Assembly (NCBI GenBank): GCA_031549145.1
Contig: JAVBQI010000054.1
Location: forward strand, 1 to 6,959
DNA from: JAVBSX01 sp031549145
Lineage (GTDB): Bacteria > Planctomycetota > Planctomycetia > Pirellulales > Thermoguttaceae
DNA length: 6,959 nt
Direction of reading: 5' to 3'
The position numbers and the translations under genes are program-made. Of this stretch, positions 1 to 5,006 are shown one piece after another; positions within the stretch are counted from its first letter, which is position 1; each line of letters starts with the position of its first letter. The notes beneath the pieces were generated by a model. The model was given only the letters and a program-made list of their open reading frames with translations. It was not told the DNA's origin and ran no database searches.

Positions 1-390
1 CACGGCTCGCCGCGCAACCCGCTGAACGAATACGTCTTCCAGGAGGAAATCTACGACGAGCGGAAAATGGAACGGCTCTTCGCCGTCGTCCCGAAATACT
101 GCTTCCAGGGGCACACGCACGTCCCCGGCATCTTTACGGAGTCGCGGGAATTCTTCTCACCGCCCGATATCGACTTTACGTACCATCTCGGCAACCAGAA
201 GGTGATGATCAACGTCGGCTCCGTCGGCCAGCCGCGGGACCGCGATCCGAGAGCCTGTTACGCGATTCTCGAAGACAACACCGTCACCTACCGCCGCGTT
301 GAGTACGATTTCGAGAAAACCAACGCGAAGATCCAAGAGATTCCCGACCTCGACAATTACCTCGGCTTTCGCCTCCGGACGGGAAAATAA
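1..390 (+). CDS. Metallophosphoesterase (YfcE/MJ0936-like), C-terminal part
   Basis: Only the last 129 codons are visible; the reading frame is open at base 1 and ends at TAA 388-390. The first visible residues, HGSPRNPLNEYV, match the HGSP motif of the small calcineurin-like phosphoesterases (Metallophos_2, YfcE/MJ0936 type). Visible residues 37-40 are GHTH followed by VP, which supplies late metal-ligand histidines, and NVGSVGQPRD lies near residues 70-79. Together these are the standard C-terminal half of the family. The N-terminal Asp/His/Asn ligands (the DxHGN, GD and GNH motifs) would lie upstream of the window. Family members hydrolyse phosphodiester or phosphomonoester bonds with two metal ions, are usually soluble, and the substrate cannot be told from sequence. 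An ATG at 67 is open in frame but would cut the fold, so it is not the start. The stop codon sits at the outer edge of the downstream inverted repeat. Confidence 0.88.
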   Translation, partial: HGSPRNPLNEYVFQEEIYDERKMERLFAVVPKYCFQGHTHVPGIFTESREFFSPPDIDFTYHLGNQKVMINVGSVGQPRDRDPRACYAILEDNTVTYRRVEYDFEKTNAKIQEIPDLDNYLGFRLRTGK

Positions 391-509
391 CGAGTACAAT
401 ACAACGAACCGTTGTACGAGCCGGGGCCTATGGTCCCGTCAACAACCAAAACGCAAAGTCTTTTTCCGGGTTGTCGGGACCATAGGTCCCGGCTCGTATT
501 GCGCTCGTT
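389..509. repeat. Paired inverted hairpin element A (REP/BIME-like)
   Basis: Two 24-nt arms at 415-438 and 475-498 are reverse complements with one G-T wobble (426/487). Pairing continues inward after a 3-nt bulge (442-447 with 469-474). The outer flanks 389-402 and 496-509 are also nearly complementary. Each arm is itself a small hairpin. On the right it has stem CGGGACC/GGTCCCG (475-481, 485-491), loop ATA and tail GCTCGT. On the left the mirror image has loop TAT. The left side carries an extra 7-bp stem with a 3-nt loop, TACAACG/CGTTGTA (400-406, 410-416), that has no partner on the right. The element starts at the metallophosphoesterase stop codon and occupies much of the gap before yidC. 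No strong T-run follows it, so it is not a typical intrinsic terminator. The rest of the gap (510-609) shows no gene or convincing promoter. Confidence 0.85.
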
Positions 510-609
510 GCGTTTGTTTACTGCAATGGGGGTGGTGTCGTCCAACAGGGATTTGTGATAGACTTAACCGGATTCGTTCTCTGTCCCGACCCTCATTTTT
601 CCGCTCCCT

Positions 610-3204
610 ATGCAATCTTCGCTTCTCCCGGAATCCCGCAGCAGCTCGCAACGGAACCTGATGCTCTTCGTCGTCGTGATGATGGGCTTCTTCATGATGC
701 AATCGTATTTCGCCCCGCCGCCGGAAAAACAACCGGAAAAAGAGACGACCGACATTCTCGATAAGGAGCTGAACCCCGAAACGCCCCTCCCCTCCCCTGC
801 TCCGGAGGCCGGGAACGAGACCGGAGAATCGGCCCCGACCGCCGATTCCGCCCCGCTCGAACAGGCGACGCTTGAGCAGGCGAAGGTCGAGCCGAGCTGG
901 GTTACGATCGGCTCGCTCGAAAAAGATGGCCCCTACCGTTCGCTCCTCACGCTCAGCAATCGCGGGGCCGCCCTCGTCCGGCTGGAACTGAACGAGCCGA
1001 AATATCACGACGTCCAGGACATGAGCGGTTATCTCGGGCAAATCGTCGTCGAGCGGAACGAAGCGACCGACACCGCCTTCTCCGGCTGTCCCGTGCAGAC
1101 GGTCGGAGCCGGGACCCCGGCCGAAAAGGGCGGGCTGCGGCCCGGCGACCGGATCGTCGGCTTGACCCGACCGTTCGAGGGAAAAACGGAGACCCGGAAG
1201 ATCGAAAATTTCGAGCAACTTCGGGCCGCCCTCCTCGCGACCAAGCCGAAAGAGAAAATCGAACTTGAAATCGTCCGGCCCGGCGACGGCGGAACCGGGG
1301 AAACCCATTCGCTTTCCGTCGAGCTGGGCCGTGCTCCGATCAGCGTCGTCCGCCCGATCGGAACGATCACGACTTACGAAGAGTACCACGATTTGCGGGG
1401 CTTGCACGCTTACGACCCGCAAAAAGACGACCAACTCTCCTACCTTTGCACCCTCGGAATGATCGACGACCGGCGGCTGCCGTTGCCGAAAAGTCTCGAA
1501 AAGAACCCGCCGAAGCACCTCGGTGTCGTTCCCCGCGACACCTCGATCGACACCGAAATCGAAGGGGTCAACATGCGATCGGGTCTCTGGGAACTCGTTC
1601 ATCACACCGAAAACGAGGCGGCGTTTCGGATTTTGCTCCCAAAATGGAAGCTCGAAATCACCAAAACCTTCCGCCTCGCCCGAAAAACGGACGCCGAGGA
1701 CCCTCGGGCGATCAATCCGCTCGGGGCTTACCATTTGAACGTTTCGATCGACATCAAGAACCTCGACCTCAAGGAGCGCAAGGTCGCCTACGTCCTCGAC
1801 GGGCCGAGCGGGTTGCCGCTCGAAGGGGGCTGGTATCCCCGGAAAACCGGGCCCGGCTGGGGCGTTTACGGCATTCGCGATGTCGTCGTCAAGTTCGACC
1901 GCGGTCCTTCCGAAACGATTTCGAACAACACCGTCGCGAACGACCGTTTCAGCCGCGAGCCTTGGAAAGACGACCGGCTCGATTACATCGGCGTCGACTC
2001 GCAGTATTTCCAAAGTACGCTGATCCCGTTCGAGGAAATGCCCGGCGAGATTTGGCACGCCCGGACCTTCCCGATCCGCGTCGGCGAGCACAACGTCGCC
2101 TGGTCGAACCTGACCGACATTTCCTACCGGACCTACAGTGTCGAAAAAACGCTCAAACCCCTCGGCGATCCGGATTCCTCGTTCTCGCGGCAGTACACGA
2201 TTTTCTCCGGGCCGAAAAAACCGGACGTCCTTTCCGTCTACGGACTGTACAACACCATCTCCTACGGCTGGTTTTGGTTCGTCGCGATCCCGATGCTCGC
2301 GTTTTTGCATTTCATCAAAACGTACCTCGTCTTTCATTATGGGTTGGCGATCATCGTTTTGACCGTTTGCGTCCGATTGTTGATGTTCCCGATGAGCCGC
2401 AAGCAAGCGATCAGTGCCGCGAAAAATGCCGCCCTCATGCCGGAAATCCAGAAAATCAAGGAAAAATACAAAGGGAACCTCGAAGCCCAAAGCAAAGCCC
2501 AACAAGAACTTTGGAAAAAGCACAATTTCAACCCGCTCAGCGGTTGCCTCGGGCTGTTTATTCAATTGCCGATCTTTATCGGCCTGTACAAATCGCTCTC
2601 GATCGACGTCGAACTGTACGGAACACCGCTGATTTCGGAAAGTTTCCGCTGGTGTCGCGACCTCTCGGCCCCGGACATGCTGTTCGATTGGAGCGCTCTT
2701 TGGAATTCGTTCGGCTGGACGTCCTTCAACACCGGACAGGGGATGCTCGCCCTCGGCCCTTACTTCAACATTTTGCCGCTGGTAACCATCGTCTTGTTTT
2801 TGATTCAACAGGCTGTGATGATGCCGCCGCCGACCGACGACCAGGCCCGGATGCAGCGCAACATGATGCAGTTTATGATGATCTTTATGGGCTTCCTCTT
2901 TTTCAAGGTCCCGAGCGGTTTGTGCATTTACTTTATCGCGACGACTCTTTGGGGGCTGGCGGAAAAGAAATTGATCCCGAAATACGAGTTCAAGCCGAAC
3001 GAGGAAACCGGCGAGCACGTCCTTTCGGCCGGAAAAAAAGCCCCCTCCCCTGCCCCGAAGCATCCCGTTCCTTCGGAAAAGGAGCAAATGGGCAAAATCG
3101 GCAGCATGTGGAAAAAGCTCGTCGATAAGGCGAGCGAACCGAACACGATCGGTAAAAGCGAAAAGATCGGCAAAAACGAAAAAAAGAAAAAGAAGAAAAA
3201 ATGA
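610..3204 (+). CDS. yidC: Membrane protein insertase YidC with PDZ-like insertion
   Basis: This 864-residue YidC/Oxa1-family insertase places proteins into the inner membrane, alone or with SecYEG. TM1 is near residues 17-36, after a QRNLMLF start typical of long YidC proteins. A P/E-rich linker follows. A PDZ-like segment lies at about 140-240, with GTPAEKGGLRPGDRIVGL around 168-185. The rest of the periplasmic region runs to about 545. The insertase core follows: a hydrophobic stretch at about 554-600 containing the groove arginine R589 (CVRLLMFP), the cytoplasmic helical hairpin at about 600-640, NPLSGCLGLFIQLPIFIGLY (641-660), a TM at 718-738, and a Met-rich last TM at about 756-785. The tail is basic and ends in seven lysines. 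E. coli YidC is about 548 residues, so this one is much longer. The ATG at 610 is chosen because it gives a short polar N-terminus before TM1; no Shine-Dalgarno site is visible. Its last bases overlap the EF-hand gene (ATGA), which indicates one operon. Confidence 0.96.
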   Translation: MQSSLLPESRSSSQRNLMLFVVVMMGFFMMQSYFAPPPEKQPEKETTDILDKELNPETPLPSPAPEAGNETGESAPTADSAPLEQATLEQAKVEPSWVTIGSLEKDGPYRSLLTLSNRGAALVRLELNEPKYHDVQDMSGYLGQIVVERNEATDTAFSGCPVQTVGAGTPAEKGGLRPGDRIVGLTRPFEGKTETRKIENFEQLRAALLATKPKEKIELEIVRPGDGGTGETHSLSVELGRAPISVVRPIGTITTYEEYHDLRGLHAYDPQKDDQLSYLCTLGMIDDRRLPLPKSLEKNPPKHLGVVPRDTSIDTEIEGVNMRSGLWELVHHTENEAAFRILLPKWKLEITKTFRLARKTDAEDPRAINPLGAYHLNVSIDIKNLDLKERKVAYVLDGPSGLPLEGGWYPRKTGPGWGVYGIRDVVVKFDRGPSETISNNTVANDRFSREPWKDDRLDYIGVDSQYFQSTLIPFEEMPGEIWHARTFPIRVGEHNVAWSNLTDISYRTYSVEKTLKPLGDPDSSFSRQYTIFSGPKKPDVLSVYGLYNTISYGWFWFVAIPMLAFLHFIKTYLVFHYGLAIIVLTVCVRLLMFPMSRKQAISAAKNAALMPEIQKIKEKYKGNLEAQSKAQQELWKKHNFNPLSGCLGLFIQLPIFIGLYKSLSIDVELYGTPLISESFRWCRDLSAPDMLFDWSALWNSFGWTSFNTGQGMLALGPYFNILPLVTIVLFLIQQAVMMPPPTDDQARMQRNMMQFMMIFMGFLFFKVPSGLCIYFIATTLWGLAEKKLIPKYEFKPNEETGEHVLSAGKKAPSPAPKHPVPSEKEQMGKIGSMWKKLVDKASEPNTIGKSEKIGKNEKKKKKKK
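3179..3204 (+). promoter_or_regulatory. Candidate -1 slippery site at the yidC/EF-hand gene junction
   Basis: The lysine tail of yidC is written with A-runs. At 3180-3186 the bases read A-AAA-AAG with the yidC codons AAA and AAG in exactly the phase of the classical -1 slippery heptamer, as in dnaX. A second, weaker G-AAA-AAG follows at 3186-3192. The -1 frame is open and leads through the ATG at 3201 into the EF-hand gene, so slippage would give a YidC/EF-hand fusion. I see no clear internal Shine-Dalgarno stimulator and only a weak downstream hairpin. The A-runs may simply encode lysine and provide an unstructured ribosome entry site for the overlapping gene. Confidence 0.25.
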
Positions 3205-4139
3205 TTCCTACTTCATTTAACCGGTACTCCGTGTTACCTGGCCGGTACTCCGCGCAGTTCATCCTTCTCATTCTTTTACTCTTCGGGCTCACCCTTGAAG
3301 CTCCGGCCCAAAATCGCGGCCGTCGCGGCGGCAACCGCCCGCAAGCGGCGGCACCGCCCGGTGCGGTTCCCGATCTGACCGATCCGGTCGCTTCCCTCCC
3401 CTTGGAACTGCCCGATCTCGGCGAGGGCCCTTCGATCGCCCCCGTCGTCCCCGCGAAAGTGGTTCAATACGCGAGCCGAATTTTCGAGAAATACGACACC
3501 AACGGCGATGGGCTACTCCAACGCGAGGAATGGGAAAAAATGCCCGGTTCCCCGCAGAGCATCGACACCGACGGCGATTTCGTGATCACCCTCGAAGAGT
3601 TCGTCCGCTTTATCGCCCTGTACGGTGCGGTCCGGACGCTGCACCGCCCGAACCCGCCGACGGCCGCGCCGCGGCAAACGCTTGATCCGGCCGCGTTCTC
3701 GCATTTCCGGCCGCTCAGCGTTCCGCTCGGAACTCCGCAAGAAGCAAAAAAATCCGACACGGCAACGCCCCCCTCCCCTGCCCTGCCCTTGCCGGACGAG
3801 CAAGCCGACGTTCCGCGAATCGGCGAGCAGTCGGACGAGAAAAGCGAGGACGGCGAGCCCGCAAAAGAGTTGAGTGATGAGGAACTGGATTCGCTCTCTT
3901 ACGAAAAGATTCTTTCGGGCCAATTCAAGCCGTCGGAGAAAAAATACTACCGGCCGCTCAGCGAACTGCGGGGCGTCCCGAATTGGTTTATTCTGCGAGA
4001 CAAGAACGGCGACGGCCAGCTTTCGATGGTCGAATTCGACCCGACACTTTCCCCGCAAGGCTTGAGCGCGTTCGGAAAGCTGGACAAAAACGGCGACGGC
4101 TTTCTTACCCCCGACGAAGTTCAAGCGCAGGGGAAGTAG
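3201..4139 (+). CDS. Secreted EF-hand protein with two EF-hand pairs
   Basis: This is a 312-residue protein with a signal peptide: R8 and R15, a hydrophobic core at about 20-32, and a likely cleavage after APA (34-36). An Arg/Gly-rich stretch then follows. Four canonical 12-residue calcium loops are visible, in two pairs at opposite ends: DTNGDGLLQREE (99-110), DTDGDFVITLEE (122-133), DKNGDGQLSMVE (267-278) and DKNGDGFLTPDE (295-306). All keep acidic residues at positions 1, 5 and 12, so calcium binding is likely. The middle (about 145-255) is rich in Pro, Glu, Lys and Ser and is probably disordered; an RPLS phrase occurs on both sides of it. The ATG at 3201 overlaps the yidC stop (ATGA), which points to translational coupling. 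An in-frame GTG at 3231 is an alternative start that would still leave the signal peptide. Its specific function is unknown. Placement behind yidC suggests co-expression, but no direct role in insertion can be shown. Confidence 0.88.
   Translation: MIPTSFNRYSVLPGRYSAQFILLILLLFGLTLEAPAQNRGRRGGNRPQAAAPPGAVPDLTDPVASLPLELPDLGEGPSIAPVVPAKVVQYASRIFEKYDTNGDGLLQREEWEKMPGSPQSIDTDGDFVITLEEFVRFIALYGAVRTLHRPNPPTAAPRQTLDPAAFSHFRPLSVPLGTPQEAKKSDTATPPSPALPLPDEQADVPRIGEQSDEKSEDGEPAKELSDEELDSLSYEKILSGQFKPSEKKYYRPLSELRGVPNWFILRDKNGDGQLSMVEFDPTLSPQGLSAFGKLDKNGDGFLTPDEVQAQGK
3221..3252 (+). repeat. Short in-frame direct repeat in the signal-peptide region
   Basis: CCGGTACTCCG occurs at 3221-3231 and again at 3242-3252, offset by 21 nt. 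The spacing equals seven codons, so the protein repeats RYS (R8-S10 and R15-S17) just before the hydrophobic core. It may be a small tandem duplication in the n-region of the signal peptide. Confidence 0.6.
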
Positions 4140-4175
4140 AGAAAAATTAAGAATTAAAAATTATGAATTGGACTT

Positions 4176-4197
4176 CGCGACCGTAGGTCGCGGCTCT
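4176..4197 (+). repeat. Solo hairpin element B (REP-like)
   Basis: The stem CGCGACC/GGTCGCG (4176-4182 with 4186-4192) closes a 3-nt loop, GTA, and is followed by GCTCT. This is the same layout as the right halves of the pairs at 389-509 and 4898-4971: 7-bp stem, 3-nt loop, then GCTC. The stem sequence is different, but base pairing is kept. No inverted partner is seen nearby. It is preceded by an AT-rich stretch (4141-4170) with repeated AATTA-like words, and followed directly by heptad repeats. There is no T-run, so terminator function is doubtful. Confidence 0.7.
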
Positions 4198-4232
4198 CTT
4201 CCCACTTCCCACTTCCCACTGTCCTCTGTCCC
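4198..4232 (+). repeat. Degenerate heptad tandem repeat upstream of rdgB
   Basis: Three exact copies of CTTCCCA (4198-4204, 4205-4211, 4212-4218) are followed by CTGTCCT (4219-4225) and CTGTCCC (4226-4232), which keep the same 7-nt register. The array is pure pyrimidine apart from one A or G per unit. It fills the space where a ribosome binding site for rdgB would be expected. It may be a simple-sequence array that can change length by slippage. Confidence 0.8.
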
Positions 4233-4251
4233 CAATGCCCCTCCCCTCCCC
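4230..4251 (-). other. Potential G-quadruplex motif over the rdgB start codon
   Basis: The + strand has four runs of CCCC (4230-4233, 4238-4241, 4243-4246, 4248-4251) separated by AATG, T and T. The - strand therefore has four G4 runs with loops of 1, 1 and 4 nt, which meets the usual quadruplex pattern. The longest loop contains the rdgB ATG (4235-4237). Because the G-rich strand is the template for rdgB, any effect would be on transcription or replication, not on mRNA folding. Confidence 0.55.
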
Positions 4252-4864
4252 TTTTTTCGTTCTCGGCACCGGCAACCGCAAGAAAGGGCTCGAGCTGGCC
4301 GAACTGCTCGCTCCGTTCGGCATCGCGATTCGGACGTTGGCCGATTTTTCCCAACATGCCGAGATCGTCGAAGACGGCCGGACCTTCGCCGAAAACGCGG
4401 TCAAGAAAGCGACCGAACAGGCGAAATGTCTCGGGCATTGGATGATCGCCGAAGACAGCGGCATCAGCGTCGACGCCTTGGGCGGTGCTCCGGGCATTTT
4501 TTCGGCACGGTTTTCCGGGCCTGAAGCGAACGATAATTCGAACAACCGCTTCCTGTTGGAAAAACTCGGCGATCTGCCGCTCGAAAAGCGAACGGCTCAT
4601 TACACCTGTCATATCGCCGTCGCCGACCCCTCGGGCAACATCCGGGCCGAGACCGAGGCCTGTTGCAAAGGACGAATCCGATTCGAACCGGTTGGGTCGG
4701 GCGGTTTCGGTTACGACCCGCTGTTCGAGATCGTCGAATACAAAAAGACGTTCGGCGAAATGAGCCCCGCGATCAAAAAATACCTCTCACATCGTTCCCG
4801 GGCGATGCGCGAATTGATCCCGAAACTGCTCGCTCTTTCCGAACACCTCGGCGACGACGGGTAA
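4235..4864 (+). CDS. rdgB: XTP/dITP pyrophosphatase (RdgB/HAM1 family)
   Basis: This 209-residue protein is close to the family's usual length of about 200. It hydrolyses non-canonical purine triphosphates (XTP, dITP, ITP) to the monophosphate and pyrophosphate, keeping deaminated bases out of DNA and RNA. The signatures run in order. TGNRKK (12-17) is the N-terminal phosphate-binding motif. EDGRTFAENAVKKA (46-59) follows. AEDSGISVDALGGAPGIFSARFSG (72-95) contains the catalytic-type D74 and the substrate/metal region. GFGYDP (157-162) is the base-recognition segment, and SHR (185-187) lies in the C-terminal motif. No key residue appears to be missing. The ATG at 4235 is kept because it leaves only nine or so residues before the first strand and motif. 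There is no Shine-Dalgarno site; the upstream bases are heptad repeats. It follows the EF-hand gene on the same strand after 95 nt of repeat-rich DNA, so operon membership is uncertain. The protein is cytoplasmic. Confidence 0.96.
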   Translation: MPLPSPFFVLGTGNRKKGLELAELLAPFGIAIRTLADFSQHAEIVEDGRTFAENAVKKATEQAKCLGHWMIAEDSGISVDALGGAPGIFSARFSGPEANDNSNNRFLLEKLGDLPLEKRTAHYTCHIAVADPSGNIRAETEACCKGRIRFEPVGSGGFGYDPLFEIVEYKKTFGEMSPAIKKYLSHRSRAMRELIPKLLALSEHLGDDG

Positions 4865-4897
4865 TGACCGTGAAACCGCCAAATAATAAAACTCGTA

Positions 4898-4971
4898 AAT
4901 GAGCCGCGTACTGTGTACGCGGAGTGAACGGACGACCTCTTCCCCCCCGCGTACACAGTACGCGGCTCGTT
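4898..4971. repeat. Paired inverted hairpin element C (REP/BIME-like)
   Basis: A perfect 22-nt inverted repeat (4901-4922 with 4947-4968) extends to 25 nt with one G-T wobble (4898-4971 overall), around a 24-nt spacer. Each arm folds on its own. The left arm has stem CGCGTAC/GTACGCG (4905-4911, 4915-4921) with loop TGT; the right arm has the same stem (4948-4954, 4958-4964) with loop ACA and tail GCTCGTT. The layout matches element A, although the stem sequence differs. It lies between the convergent genes rdgB and the beta-propeller gene. Confidence 0.9.
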
Positions 4972-4987
4972 GTTCTCGCTTTTTTTT
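4898..4987 (+). terminator. Probable terminator between convergent genes
   Basis: The strong hairpin at 4898-4971 is followed on the + strand by TTTTTTTT at 4980-4987, eight bases past the stem, giving an intrinsic-terminator-like shape for rdgB. On the - strand, the sequence beyond the hairpin (4897 downward) is AT-rich with a TTTTATTATTT stretch, so the same hairpin may also stop transcription of the beta-propeller gene. The spacing between stem and T-run is longer than usual. Confidence 0.55.
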
Positions 4988-5006
4988 GAAATGAGTTTGA
5001 AACGCT

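Noticed and set aside
389..509. Element A as an insertion sequence or attC site
   Set aside because: No transposase frame lies between the arms, no target-site duplication is evident, and attC core sites are not seen.
556..590. A sigma70 promoter for yidC using TTGTGA as the -35
   Set aside because: With a 17-bp spacer the -10 would be GTTCTC, which is too poor; no better pair was found in the gap.
510..609. A riboswitch or tRNA in the gap before yidC
   Set aside because: No cloverleaf, TTCRANNY T-loop, or recognisable riboswitch core could be seen.
439..3087. An 882-codon open frame on the - strand across yidC
   Set aside because: It lies opposite a clearly recognisable yidC, its translation is Arg/Asp/Glu/Phe-rich without family motifs, and long antisense frames are expected in GC-rich genes with this codon bias.
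1446..3128. A 560-codon + strand frame overlapping yidC in another phase
   Set aside because: The translation is Arg/Pro-rich with no domain, and yidC covers the same bases with full family signatures.
4147..4612. Minus-strand open frames over the 5' part of rdgB and its upstream repeats
   Set aside because: They translate the heptad and AT-rich repeats into low-complexity peptide and lie antisense to a certain rdgB.
389..4971. CRISPR array made of the hairpin repeats
   Set aside because: The copies are kilobases apart, have different stem sequences and no regular spacers, and there are no cas genes.
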